64,000 bases of DNA. Source: Phytophthora colocasiae (lineage: Eukaryota > Oomycota > Peronosporomycetes > Peronosporales > Peronosporaceae). Positions within the stretch are counted from its first letter, which is position 1, and each line of letters opens with the position of its first letter. Position numbers and translations under genes: made by a program. The stretch is taken from NCBI GenBank assembly GCA_018806915.1, contig JAGKQI010000090.1, positions 2,046,001 through 2,110,000 on the forward strand, in the 5' to 3' direction. The notes under the pieces are model-generated. The model worked only from the letters and a program-made list of their open reading frames with translations. It searched no databases and was not told the origin of the DNA. Shown one piece after another: positions 38,430-49,377 of this stretch.

Positions 38430-39974
38430 TCAGAGCTCCAGGCGCCACACGTCATATGCATGAGCAATAGTCCGCAACTGCTCCACACGTTCCACAGGAA
38501 ATCCATTCTCCACCGCACGATCAATCAATCTTTCAACAGCAGCGAAAATATCATCGTCATCAGATGGAGTTTTATCAGGATTCACGGGCATTTCGTCAGC
38601 TTCAAGCTCCACTGGGTCACCGGTCAAATCATCGATGTTGTGGCTGGCCAGTTGCTCAAGCTGTCTATCGACGTCAATACCCAACATCACCAACAAATCA
38701 TTCCCCACAATGAACTCTTCATCGTCCACGTCGACAATAAGTACGTCCACTAATCCCATAGGCTCGACAGGGCCAGCCGCAGTTTGAATTAGTACTTGAA
38801 GACAAGTCTTCCATTCAGCTGTCACCCACGTCGCTCCAAATGCCTGGGTGCGAACAGGAGTATCAAGTTTTTCCTTCGTTACACTCGGATCGGCAACTAG
38901 AAGGCGTTTCCAGTGCGAAAGTCCAATCACAGTGAAATCCGAGCCGCTATCAGGACAGTACGGCAGCTCCAGGACTCCATTCAATACCACATGTCGCTCT
39001 GTGTTAGGTAAAAGCTCACCGAGGCGTTTGGTACGCGCCTTCTTGGCCTTGCGCGCATCACGCAATTTCTGTACGAGCTCCTTTTTTTCGTCCTCACTTG
39101 CCTCCGTACACTCACGCAGCCAATGCATGGCCTTGCATTTCGGACATGGACCTAGAGGTTGACGTGAAGCCTCTGTTTTAGCCTTGGGCTTGGTCTTCTG
39201 ATCGACCTTTACTCTCGCAGTGTCTCTACTAGTCGACTCTTGAAGCGCCGTTCCGTTCGACTGCTTCGATTGCTTCTTATCCTTTTGCTTCTTAGACGAA
39301 ATAGCCTCACGCCCGGACGCCTCCTGTCGCTGTTTCTTTTGGCGCTGATAATAGCGCTCATGCTCCGTTGCACGCTCGACTATCAGATCGAAAAGAAGTT
39401 TCGCGTTGGACGCGGCAGCCTTGTCAGTAAAACGGACTCTCTGCTTCACTTCCTTCTTTAACGCCTCTGGCCGTAGCGATGCTATCAACCGCTTGCACTT
39501 CTCTTTCACGCCATCTACCTCAGAAAAACATTCTGTCAAGCCATTCTCCAACGTAATGGTATTAAACAGCATGAAGTAGTCGATATAGCGGGCTCTCACG
39601 TCGCTCTCGGCCATGTTGGGCTTTAGTTCACGCTCATAAAGGTCCTTGATGTCAGGCAAGGAGCCGTTTTTCACGCTCGAGATGATCTTCTCGATCTCAG
39701 TTATCAGCATGTCGTCGGTGGCGTTAGCTGGCGAGACTCCAAGCTGGAGCTCGCAGAAAGCGTCCAGCAGGTGGGGGTTGAATGCTCCTGCGACAGACTC
39801 TACCACAGCTTCAAAAGCTTCACCAGTCACACGGCAGCGCGCGTGCAGCTTCGCCTCATAGTCGTGTCTTTCCTTCCTCCAGTTCACCAGTGCTCCATGA
39901 GAGGTCGACACTATCTTTGGTGGTAAAACCGGGGTAAACAGTGGTACAGAACCAGTCGCTCCAGCGTCCGCCAT
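38430..39974 (-). CDS. Ty3/gypsy gag and aspartic protease (514 aa)
   Basis: The ATG is at 39974. The first 220 residues are a helical gag/capsid region, followed by a Lys/Gln-rich linker. A zinc knuckle 'CPKCKAMHWLREC' lies near residue 283. The aspartic-protease motif 'LPYCPDSGSDFTVIG' follows near residue 335. The frame ends with TGA at 38430, and the next in-frame codons begin the RT region ('ADPPASVPPMEIRLK'). This is either a point mutation or a read-through stop, as used by some retroelements to set the gag:pol ratio. Other frame breaks further on favour mutation. Confidence 0.85.
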   Translation of the reverse strand: MADAGATGSVPLFTPVLPPKIVSTSHGALVNWRKERHDYEAKLHARCRVTGEAFEAVVESVAGAFNPHLLDAFCELQLGVSPANATDDMLITEIEKIISSVKNGSLPDIKDLYERELKPNMAESDVRARYIDYFMLFNTITLENGLTECFSEVDGVKEKCKRLIASLRPEALKKEVKQRVRFTDKAAASNAKLLFDLIVERATEHERYYQRQKKQRQEASGREAISSKKQKDKKQSKQSNGTALQESTSRDTARVKVDQKTKPKAKTEASRQPLGPCPKCKAMHWLRECTEASEDEKKELVQKLRDARKAKKARTKRLGELLPNTERHVVLNGVLELPYCPDSGSDFTVIGLSHWKRLLVADPSVTKEKLDTPVRTQAFGATWVTAEWKTCLQVLIQTAAGPVEPMGLVDVLIVDVDDEEFIVGNDLLVMLGIDVDRQLEQLASHNIDDLTGDPVELEADEMPVNPDKTPSDDDDIFAAVERLIDRAVENGFPVERVEQLRTIAHAYDVWRLEL

Positions 39975-40057
39975 CTTGAGTTGTCTTCAACTTCAGTTGT
40001 CCACTAGCTGTACAACAGGTCGTTGCACTTCAATGGAAAACCTACTAAAGAATTCTT

Positions 40058-40442
40058 TGTAGTATTCCCGGGGTCGAAATTTCAAAGTCGTTAACACAAG
40101 GCAATGCGGGGGCTAGCCCGCAGGAACTGTAGCCTAGTGTATTGATAAGAAATTGAAGAGTGAGCTTCGGCAACGAGCCTCCACTCAGAGAGAACGAGTA
40201 CTTGAAGGCAGAACTCCTTGAAGTTGCTGCTCGCCAAGCAATCATTCCTAAGGATACATGTAGCTAGACATACAAGCTCCAAGTGCAAACAAAGTCAGCC
40301 ACTAACAGCCTGACCTGTTATAACATGTAGAACATGAAGTTGCCTCAGCTGATGCTGTAGGACACAGTCTGTGATGTCTGCTTGGGGAGTGCGCAGTCTG
40401 TTGCACGTTAGAACTAAGCTTTAGAGCCTAGGTTCTACTACA
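40058..40442 (-). repeat. 5' LTR of the Ty3/gypsy element
   Basis: 385 bp, matching 34567-34951. The leader between this LTR and the gag start is only about 80 bp; a standard TGG-type primer site was not recognised. Confidence 0.9.
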
Positions 40443-41006
40443 CAGGCACCTCTTCCTCATATCAGCATGTAAAGCTGCTCACGGTTTGGCCAGTAAGATA
40501 TTCAATAGGTTAAATCGGTGGGTTTATTAGGGCATGGCGCAGAAAAATTTCGTTCAGTTTGCTGGTTAATGGACTTCTACCACTCGTCAAGAAGAGGAAA
40601 GTTGATTAACAGTTATTGGAGTTCTCGTTTTACTGAAGGCAATCTACCCATCAAATCGAAGGGCACTCAGAGAGTGAGGACGTCGAATGATCTTATCAAC
40701 ACGCATAGGCAAAACAATTTATTAAACAGTTAAACCCGTACTAAATGATTATTGCACAACGATATATCCTGTTATAGGTGATACGAAGTCTTTCCACCGA
40801 GTTGGTGGTCAGTAAATGTATAGGGTAAAAATGATAACTCCCAACTTGATACAGGTTTGAGCCCAACCCAGTAGTCAGTTTTGACTCTGAAAGTCGGCGC
40901 GGAGATCATTTCTAACACGTTTCAAGTTGAAAACCCATACTACCTAAAAGAAAATATTAATATTGGGCAATTTAAAAATATTATAAATAAAAATACGCAA
41001 AAATAT
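40443..41006. other. A/T-rich stretch without a gene
   Basis: No supported coding region; it may be the decayed remainder of the pogo-like element. Confidence 0.4.
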
Positions 41007-41473
41007 TTACCGTTTGGCAGTGCGCTGCAACAAGCGCTCAAGAGCCCTTCGGCAGCTAAGCTCAGATGTTTTATCTTTCTGGTAACTCTCGAACCACTCA
41101 CTGTAGTTTTCTTCAATGAAACCTACCATAATTGAAGTCGTAAGCCACTGGTAGCACACAAACAGATTGTCAAACAAAGTTTTAATTAAAAATAAAGAAT
41201 TAAATATACCTCTTCATCTCGTCGAATGTCCTTCATCAAAGTCACCAGGGCAGGTGTGAAAGGAAAACTCTCCTTTCGTCCCTGCCCCTTTGTCGTCTTC
41301 GACAGCTTGTCTCCCTTGAAGGCGCGCAGCCATTCGCTAGCTCGCCACCAACTGTCCACCGATGCGGGTGGATAGCCAAGTTCGTCAATGGCCTCGGGCA
41401 AACCGATCGCCTCGATACGGGCAATGACAGTAAGCTTTTCTTTTACGGTGTATGACCTCTGCTTGCGTGTCAT
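41007..41473 (-). pseudogene. Pogo-like transposase N-terminus, two exons
   Basis: Exon 1 (41473-41210) encodes 'RKQRSYTVKEKLTVIARIEA' and 'WLRAFKGDKLSKTTKGQGRK', a helix-turn-helix start typical of pogo/Tigger-type transposases. A 62-bp intron (41148-41209, GTATAT...CCAG) joins cleanly to exon 2 ('WLTTSIMVGFIEENYSEWFE ... CRRALERLLQRTAKR', stop at 41007). Together they give 134 residues. The DDE part is missing; a further splice at the stop (GTAAAT) leads only to frames that end quickly. It is probably a truncated remnant. Confidence 0.6.
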
Positions 41474-42149
41474 TACGACCTTCTCGAAATGCTATAGTTT
41501 GCGGTCCTGAACCAGCGTTTTGTTGGAGTCCATCCATATTATTTTTTTAATTGGTAAATAACGAAAACAATGATGTGATTTGATTGGATCGTTTGTATGG
41601 GCACATCTTGAGATCCCGAGTTTTGTGTACGCCGAGTTTTTGTGTCATTGTCTGTAACCCCTCAGTAACAGTATCTGTGGCTCATGCTGTGCGGAATCTC
41701 TGTAGGTGGCCTTCTTTGCCCTGCGTCTGTAGTAGGCCCGTATTGCCTAACGTCCGTGCTTTCTTAGTTTCGTACGCCTACAGGGTAGGCCAGTACACCT
41801 AGTGCCAGTATTGCACCACTCCCAGTACAGAGTGTCCTGCCATGGTCCTTGCCCACTGTGACTAGGCTCGCAAAGTCCACCATTATTGCAAACTTGCCCA
41901 GAGAGCCACTGTAATGACCACCATGTCAGCTACCTCTTCTTCTACGCCGCTATTATTCAACCAGAGGGAGCGTGTGGGTCACACTAGCAGGAGCTAGAAG
42001 TCGTCTGTCACCAGTAGCACTAGGTGGACCAACCGGTTGCTGAAATCCAGCAGAGACAGCTTAGGGAGGGACATTAGTAGCAACTTCCAACCCCGGGTAG
42101 GTTGGCAGTCTGTCCTCCTCCTCAACATGACACCAAGCGCTAACATATA

Positions 42150-42570
42150 GGATTGCACACTGTTTGAGTTGTGGTATAGTCGAAAGCCGACTGTCCAATA
42201 TCTGAAAGTGCTTGGCTGTGTTGTGTATGTCCATATCAACAACATCTACAGGGAAATACTTGATCCCCGTGCCAAACTCTGCATCTATCTCGGAATTCCC
42301 GAACACAATATCAACTCATGAACGCCAAAACCCATGGTGTCGTTTACAGTCGAGATGTTGTTTTCGATGAGATTGACTTTCCGACTATTGAAAATATTGA
42401 GGTAATGTCGGGACCGCTCCAGCTGCTGGATCACTTAACGGGTGCCCCATTACTGCTGACAAACTTCCAGCATTTGTCCCTCTGCAAGTCCTCTCCGCCG
42501 TCCACTGCCTTCCATCTGCGTCGTTCGCCAACTTATCTCCATCGTAACTGCTCCGTGCCATCCCTCCTGT
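42150..42570 (+). pseudogene. Ty1/copia integrase remnant
   Basis: Plus-strand DNA here matches the minus strand of the intact copia element near 54060-54400. Residues such as 'LFELWYSRKPTVQYLKVLGC' and 'DPRAKLCIYLGIPEH' are readable but broken by stops and shifts. It is only the end of the integrase region. Confidence 0.75.
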
Positions 42571-42869
42571 AGCGATCTTCTCGTGTAGCCGTCGTTCTGC
42601 AACTTAAACGTGTCCACCAATGTCTTGTGTCTGTAGTCCTGCTCACCGTCCTGCACTCCGTTGATCCCGATTGACTTGTCGTCTACTCTAAGCCACCGTC
42701 TTCGTCGTCACCAGTGAGATCAATTAGAGAACTTTAGTTTTCGGAGCCGTCCTGGAACTGGAATAGGTAGGAGTTATTCCAAAGCGATATTCCAAGCCCA
42801 CAACGATGAACTGTAGTCGAAGGAGTAAATTTAATAGAATTAATTTTGAGTTCCACGGTACCATCTATA

Positions 42870-42899
42870 AGAAATCAGGCACACTGTGTGCCCTGATTT
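42870..42899. repeat. Short hairpin
   Basis: AAATCAGGCACAC, then T, then GTGTGCCCTGATTT, a 13-14 bp stem with a one-base bulge, just before the Harbinger-like transposase. Confidence 0.6.
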
Positions 42900-42991
42900 G
42901 TGTGCCGCACACACCAGAACGCGCGACAAACAAAATGCATCTGGAGGCTACTTAAGACGAGTTACAACTTCTTTTTGCTGCGCTGTTGGCG

Positions 42992-44181
42992 ATGGGGATG
43001 GACTTCGAGGAGACTATGGAGCATATCACGCATTTTATATGCATGCGTACGATTGGAGATCGAGTGGGCCTGACCAGGAAGCCCTTTCAGCTTGCTGAAA
43101 TTGATCCTGAAACGTGCAGACTTCGCTTTCGATTCTATCCTCACGAAATCCTCCAGCTTGAGGAAGTGCTTGATCTACCCGCACCTATCTATACGTATCA
43201 GATGTGTCCCATTCCTCGCCAAGAAACACTTTGTCTGCTGCTGAGACGGCTTGCATACCCAAGCCGACTGGAGGACCTCAGAACAGAGTTCATGCGTCAA
43301 GCCCCCGTACATTCGGCTGCGGTGAACACCACAGCAACTTTGATATACAATAAAGTTAAGGGGAAAATGGACTTTGATCATAGGATGGTTGCGCGATACA
43401 AAGAGCGCGCCATTTTTGCGAAGGTCGGTCGGCTGACGAGATGCGTGGGATTTGTTGACGGGACTGTGAGGCGTATCAGTCGTCCAACTCGCTTTCAGAA
43501 GCAAGCCTATAGTGGTCACAAGTGTGTCATGGAATTAAATTCCAGAGCGTTACCATGGCAAACGGCTTGTTCGTGTCTTTCGCTGGTCCGTACGAGGGCC
43601 GTCGACATGATGGTTTTATGCAGAGAGCTAACAAAACGGAAGAGCACATAGCTGTGCATCCTGGTTTCGTGCTTTATGGAGACCTTGGTTATCCGCCTCG
43701 CTGTTGGCTAATAACTCCGTACGCCGATGCAGAGCTTACAGAAGACCAGCGATCTTTTAATCGCGATTTAAGTGAGGCTCGCGTTGCTGTGGAATGGAAT
43801 TTTGGCTGGATCGTACGCTACTGGAAATTTTTTGATCTCCTCAACAACATGAAAGTTTACAAATCCTCAATTGCGGTGCTATATGTCGTAGCTGCGTTCT
43901 TCACCAACTGTTTGTCCTGTGTACGCCGTCGAAACCAGACGAGCAAGTATTTTCGATGCCGATTACCGACGCTGTCAACTTACGTAGCAGATCTACATCA
44001 CGAAATCGTCAACGAAGCCGATTATCCATCTGATGATGTCGACGAGTTTTCCGATGATGAATCGGACATGTCCGGTGTCTCTGATTTCAGCAGCAGCGAA
44101 AGTGAACACAGCGATGAAGCTGAACGCAGCAGCTACGAAAGTAGTGATGGTGAACGGGAGATCCTTCCAATTGATGCGTAA
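42992..44181 (+). pseudogene. PIF/Harbinger-like transposase (one frameshift)
   Basis: The first frame carries helical N-terminal sequence and 'RCVGFVDGTVRRISRP' (first catalytic Asp) followed by 'QKQAYSGHK'. A one-base shift near 43525 leads into 'CHGIKFQSVTMANGLFVSFA', 'GPYEGRRHDGFM', 'VLYGDLGYPPRCWLI' (second Asp) and 'ARVAVEWNFGWIV' (Glu). This is the DDE order of the PIF/Harbinger family (DDE_Tnp_4). The C-terminus is acidic and Ser-rich. Known: such elements need a partner Myb/SANT-like protein for DNA binding; one is found convergently at 44319-45215. The inverted ends of the element were not securely located. Confidence 0.8.
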
Positions 44182-44318
44182 AATATCGTTCTAGAAAGAG
44201 CGGATAATTGTTATTCGATTAACTTAAAAAATATGAAATTGGTAGCGTTGGCGACGACGCTGTACTAGTTGAGTTTTTCAACTGCCTTAGCCATCGCCTG
44301 GACGGGAGAGGCCATCAA

Positions 44319-45215
44319 CTAGGCCACTTGTAGTTGCATTTCGGTCTGCTTCTCTTGAAACTGAGTGTTCTGCTGACGAAGCTGTGCTTCGTGCTGGAGA
44401 CGCTCGCGATTCTCGGCCTCACGACGAGCCGAATACCGCTCGTTTATTTCCTTAAAAAACTCAAGCGGATTGCCCCTCGGCTTGGCTTGTTTCACCTTCT
44501 TTTGTCTTCTTTTTCTCCCTCTTCTCACCTTTCATCGCAGCATCCCGAATCGCCTCGCCACTAACACGACCTTCTTCGAGTTTCTTGCCGCGGATTTCGG
44601 CCTTTTCGGCCTTTTCGACATCTTCAGCTTCCTTGCGTGAAGAGAAGCGCTTCATCAGTCCCTCGAGCTCTGTCTGATCCATGCATGTGCAAAGTATTAG
44701 ATAGGAGTACCAAAGTGTGCATTGAAAGCTGTACCTGACATCTTGGCCTCTTTGGCCATCAGCTTGCGGTGGTTCTTTAGAAGAAGTTCGACGTGCTTGC
44801 GCAGACTTTCGGGCTCTACATCCTTGCCTAGGACATCTTTTACGCGGTCCGTAATGGCAACCCACCTCTCCGTCTTTGATCCCCCTCCTTCTTTATAGAG
44901 CCCGTTGTCACCGAGCACCACCTCCATCACGAGGCAACCCTCTTTCGTCTTGTAAGACACGCGCTGCTTCTTGTTGCTGGTGGCCTTCTTCTTATCCGCA
45001 GCAGCTTCAGCGCGAGCCCCTTCTCCGTCGTCATCTGACGCGACCACAACTGTCTCCACGACGACAGGAGCCCTCACCGCAGCTTGAGTCTCGGCCAAAT
45101 CGTCCTTCTTCAGGCCTTCTTCCGTCTGCTCTTCTGATGCAATCGCACGCGTCTTCAGAGGCGGCCGGAAGGGTGCCACAAGGCTGGCTCGCTTGCCTAG
45201 CAAGCTCGCTCGCAT
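44319..45215 (-). pseudogene. Myb/SANT-like partner protein of the Harbinger element
   Basis: Exon 1 (45215-44735) has a nuclear-signal-like Lys-rich segment and a Myb/MADF-like region 'TERWVAITDRVKDVLGKDVE ... LRKHVELLLKNHRKLMAKEA'. A 67-bp intron (44668-44734, GTACAG...ACAG) joins to exon 2, 'ELEGLMKRFSSRKEAEDVEK', a coiled-coil tail. A one-base loss at an A run near 44500 breaks the frame; the tail resumes as 'KPRGNPLEFFKEINERYSAR ... QLRQQNTQFQEKQTEMQLQV' and stops at 44319. Convergent placement next to the transposase is typical of Harbinger elements. Confidence 0.7.
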
Positions 45216-45520
45216 GTTTCCTTTTCAGAAATTGGAGCTGTTATAACAAGGATTCGCATGATAATGAGAAGGTTATCAAAAGATATAGGTTTTGGAGGCA
45301 CTTATTCCTTGGAATAACTGGACCTCGCTTTTATTCCAAGGAATTGGATTTTGGAACAAAGGTTACAGTTTACTGAGATTCTCTTCCCAAGTACGGGTTT
45401 TTGTTCCGTAACCCTCCGAGTTGCTCCGAAAACTAAAGTTCTCTATTGTCACTACGACGCGGGATTCTTCTGACATTGCTGGTCCTTCAGGTGCGTAGAG
45501 CACTACCTGTCCACAACAGC

Positions 45521-46905
45521 ATAGTGCGGCTATTCCGGAAAGGTAGCGATCTTCCTTTGTAGCCAATGCCGGCCAAGGATTTTCAAACCAGTAACCATGC
45601 GAACTGTGAACCGATGTTGTACAGTAGTTTGAAAACGGATATCTTACGACAAACCAGCGTCGCCAGTATTTTTTGTTTCGGAAATCTATTTATTTTTCAA
45701 GCAAACCAATTAATTTCATGGCCGTTTCGTGGTTTGGTTTGTTCAAGGTGTGAGGAAACTAACGATAATCGGCTGCTCCAGTGGTGGGAAAACGCACACC
45801 CTGAACAAACCAAACCAAACCAAACCTGGTCCTTTTCGAACCAAACCAAAATTACGCGCAAACCTGGTTTGAAATCGTTTCGTGGTTTGAAATCGTTTCG
45901 TTTTGAAACTCCAAACCAAGAGCGCGTTTTCAACAAACCATCGGGTGGTTTGAACCAGGAAGGAGGGTCTCATGAGGACTGCGGATATTACAGAGAGTTG
46001 TTCATCACTGCGGGACTGCTTCGCTTGTCTAGAACCCATTACTTTTCGTCTAGAGACTTTGTCAGAGAGGACGGACGCTGTTAGCAGGAGCTACCGCGAA
46101 GGCCGTGGTATGTTATCAAGTCTTTTTCAGCGATCGCAACAGATATTACTTCACGAAGACGTCGTGATCAGCAGCCCGAACGTTGCAGCTGAAGTGAGCA
46201 AGGCTATATAGGATTCCCAAGTACATATCGAGGAGACAATGATTGAGATCGTCAAATATACCCATGACCACGTCGTTCATGCTGCTACCGACACGGAAAA
46301 TCATCTCAGCCGCCATATTAGTGAGTAACTCGACGATATTCACAACTACTATGAGGCGTCTGTAAAACAACAGAGTGCTGTGCTCGCCACAGAGATCGAT
46401 AGGCGCTTGAAGGATCTCGAAAAAGGTGTTCATGGACAATCCGATGCTAATACTCCTGCAGCCTTGGTCGGTCGCTTATAAACTGGAAAACAAAGTCAAC
46501 GGTGCTTTATCAACAGTGGAAACAGCAATCAATTAAAATTACACAACACATTCGTCAGCATGTGAGGAAAGAATGCTTTCAGCACTAAGAAAGATTCAAT
46601 GCGACTTTGAATCTGCGGTAGATCTTCAATCGAATTGGATTGAGAAGCGCCTCAAGGCGAAGCTGGCATCAAAACGACCCGTCGCCAATGAGGCACAATC
46701 TGGTCAACAAACTTTGGAGATTCGGCTTGGAGAACAGAAAAAAAAAGATCAGCTCCCAAATTGTGAAATTAGTCAAAGTTAACGAAGGTACCTTTCAACA
46801 GAAAAAACATGGACACTAACACGAAATCCTACGATCTGAGACCGGAGGGGCAGTACTAATGAAGTGGAAAATTCCCCAATGACTTCTTGCAGCTACGGAT
46901 ACAGC
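45521..46905. repeat. Tandem duplication, unit 1 (1385 bp)
   Basis: Repeated almost unchanged at 46906-48289, with a third partial, diverged copy from 48290. It contains a cluster of AAACC/GGTTT motifs (about 45690-45950) and a broken coiled-coil frame. The units differ by a few bases and by one A in a poly-A run. Confidence 0.9.
45972..46830 (+). pseudogene. Coiled-coil protein with in-frame stops, copy 1
   Basis: One frame runs MRTADITESCSSLRDCFACL ..., with TAG at 46209-46211 and TAA at 46326-46328, yet coding-like sequence continues on both sides ('DSQVHIEETMIEIVKYTHDH', 'LDDIHNYYEASVKQQS', 'LATEIDRRLKDLEKGVHG'). After a one-base shift near 46474 it continues as 'YKLENKVNGALSTVETAIN', TAA at 46534, then 'MLSALRKIQCDFESAVDLQS' and onward. 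The composition is heptad-like, suggesting a long coiled coil. No family is recognised. The same stops are present in copy 2, so they predate the duplication. Confidence 0.5.
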
Positions 46906-48289
46906 ATAGTGCGGCTATTCAGGAAAGGTAGCGATCTTCCTTTGTAGCCAATGCCAGCCAAGGATTTTCAAACCAGTAACCATGCGAACTGTGAACCGAT
47001 GTTGTACAGTAGTTTGAAAACGGATATCTTACGACAAACCAGCGTCGCCAGTATTTTTTGTTTCGGAAATCTATTTATTTTTCAAGCAAACCAATTAATT
47101 TCATGGCCGTTTCGTGGTTTGGTTTGTTCAAGGTGTGAGGAAACTAACGATAATCGGCTGCTCCAGTGGTGGGAAAACGCACACCCTGAACAAACCAAAC
47201 CAAACCAAACCTGGTCCTTTTCGAACCAAACCAAAATTACGCGCAAACCTGGTTTGAAATCGTTTCGTGGTTTGAAATCGTTTCGTTTTGAAACTCCAAA
47301 CCAAGAGCGCGTTTTCAACAAACCATCGGGTGGTTTGAACCAGGAAGGAGGGTCTCATGAGGACTGCGGATATTACAGAGAGTTGTTCATCACTGCGGGA
47401 CTGCTTCGCTTGTCTAGAACCCATTACTTTTCGTCTAGAGACTTTGTCAGAGAGGACGGACGCTGTTAGCAGGAGCTACCGCGAAGGCCGTGGTATGTTA
47501 TCAAGTCTTTTTCAGCGATCGCAACAGATATTACTTCACGAAGACGTCGTGATCAGCAGCCCGAACGTTGCAGCTGAAGTGAGCAAGGCTATATAGGATT
47601 CCCAAGTACATATCGAGGAGACAATGATTGAGATCGTCAAATATACCCATGACCACGTCGTTCATGCTGCTACCGACACGGAAAATCATCTCAGCCGCCA
47701 TATTAGTGAGTAACTCGACGATATTCACAACTACTATGAGGCGTCTGTAAAACAACAGAGTGCTGTGCTCGCCACAGAGATCGATAGGCGCTTGAAGGAT
47801 CTCGAAAAAGGTGTTCATGGACAATCCGATGCTAATACTCCTGCAGCCTTGGTCGGTCGCTTATAAACTGGAAAACAAAGTCAACGGTGCTTTATCAACA
47901 GTGGAAACAGCAATCAATTAAAATTACACAACACATTCGTCAGCATGTGAGGAAAGAATGCTTTCAGCACTAAGAAAGATTCAATGCGACTTTGAATCTG
48001 CGGTAGATCTTCAATCGAATTGGATTGAGAAGCGCCTCAAGGCGAAGCTGGCATCAAAACGACCCGTCGCCAATGAGGCACAATCTGGTCAACAAACTTT
48101 GGAGATTCGGCTTGGAGAACAGAAAAAAAAGATCAGCTCCCAAATTGTGAAATTAGTCAAAGTTAACGAAGGTACCTTTCAACAGAAAAAACATGGACAC
48201 TAACACGAAATCCTACGATCTGAGACCGGAGGGGCAGTACTAATGAAGTGGAAAATTCCCCAATGACTTCTTGCAGCTACGGATACAGC
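46906..48289. repeat. Tandem duplication, unit 2 (1384 bp)
   Basis: Near-identical to 45521-46905. One A fewer in the poly-A run changes the end of the last frame (ending KKHGH here). Followed by a partial third unit at 48290 to about 48530 with many small changes. Confidence 0.9.
47357..48203 (+). pseudogene. Coiled-coil protein with in-frame stops, copy 2
   Basis: Same reading pattern and same stop positions as copy 1, shifted by 1385 bp. The last segment (47958-48203) stays open longer because of the poly-A difference. Confidence 0.5.
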
Positions 48290-48969
48290 ATAGTGCGGCT
48301 ATTCAGGAAAGGTAGCGATCTTCCTTTGTAGCCAATGCCAGCCAAGGATTTTCAAACCAGTAACCATGCGAAACTGTGAACCGATGATGTGGTTTGAAAA
48401 CTGGGGATATCTTACGACAAACCAGCGTCGCCAGTAATTTTGGTTCGGAAATCTATTTATTTTTCAAGCAAACCAATTTCTTGCCCGTTTCGTGGTTTGG
48501 TTTGTTCAAGGTGTGGGAAAACGTGTTGGCTAGAAAACGAACGAAGAGCCACGATCGACCACCAGGTCTGCCTTGGCTCAAGAAATACCAGGCGTTCAGC
48601 ACAGGTAAGCAAGCAACTTCATAGATTTTGATTATGAATATTTAACTGGTTGTTACATACTTACTTGGCATAGCTCTAACATACTTGTTACATGTAGTAA
48701 CTCAGTGATGTTTTAGTATTTTTGCAGTGATTCAGTGACTGACGTACGTCAGATCGATCCAACGCTGTGCTGCACCGATGGGAATTGCTGTTTTCAAGGA
48801 GGCACCATGCAGCTCGATGAAAACAAATCTCAATAACGGTACCAGCAAGAGCGTCATGACCAGCTCCTTGAGCCCAGCGAAGACAACGAAGAAGCTCTTC
48901 CGACCGAAGTCGAAAATTGCCAGTCTGAAAAAGGAAGGGGAGGGATATTCATTTGCCAAGTCAAGCGAA

Positions 48970-49142
48970 TAGCAACCCAGTTAATCAACTCAGCTTGCTA
49001 AAGGGGATGGTGTGATCTCTGGCTAGTCTCGGCGCCAGAATGGCATTCTGAATGCTGGTGATGGGGGAACGAACAAGAGATTACGATAATGCAAGGTTAT
49101 GCGGCTGATTAGGAGTTGATTAACTGGGTTTTCTGGTTGCTA
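48970..49142. mobile_element. 173-bp fold-back element
   Basis: The ends TAGCAACCCAGTTAATCAAC (48970 on) and the reverse complement at 49104-49142 pair, with a 17-bp perfect core (ACCCAGTTAATCAACTC) and two short bulges on the right side. Typical of a small MITE. It lies about 240 bp upstream of the interrupted RXLR gene. Confidence 0.6.
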
Positions 49143-49377
49143 CAGTACCATATTGAATTGTAGGGAAGACAGACCATACAAGTACATGCACATTTATCTT
49201 GCTCTCGTAGTTTGCCGTATAATACATGCATGATGTCGGTAAGTGGCTGCCACTTCAGTAAAAAACAAAACTTCGCGATAACCGAAGACACCTGCAACCA
49301 TTCAGAGTCAAGTCTCACTTCGCAATTCGCTCCAAGCACGTCACACTCGCCTTCTCTCTCTCAAGACGCCAACTCTA

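Larger units (their letters stand above)
34567..40442 (-). mobile_element. Complete Ty3/gypsy-like LTR retrotransposon (5876 bp)
   Basis: Bounded by two 385-bp LTRs (34567-34951 and 40058-40442) that appear identical on reading, each with TGTAGTA...TACTACA ends. 5-bp target duplications CAGGC are at 34562-34566 and 40443-40447. The minus-strand coding order is gag, protease, reverse transcriptase, RNase H, integrase and chromodomain, typical of chromovirus-type Ty3/gypsy elements. The coding region needs shifts near 37800, 36610 and 36290, and a TGA at 38430-38432 separates gag-protease from RT in the same frame. Confidence 0.95.

Noticed and set aside
42061..42306. Minus-strand frame resembling part of another frame at 54201-54482
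   Set aside because: Both are complements of the copia integrase coding sequence; the real signal is on the opposite strand.
45566..46084. 172-codon frame in the tandem unit, repeated at 46951-47469
   Set aside because: It is made of the AAACC-motif cluster and has no domain. It is repeated only because the DNA unit is duplicated.
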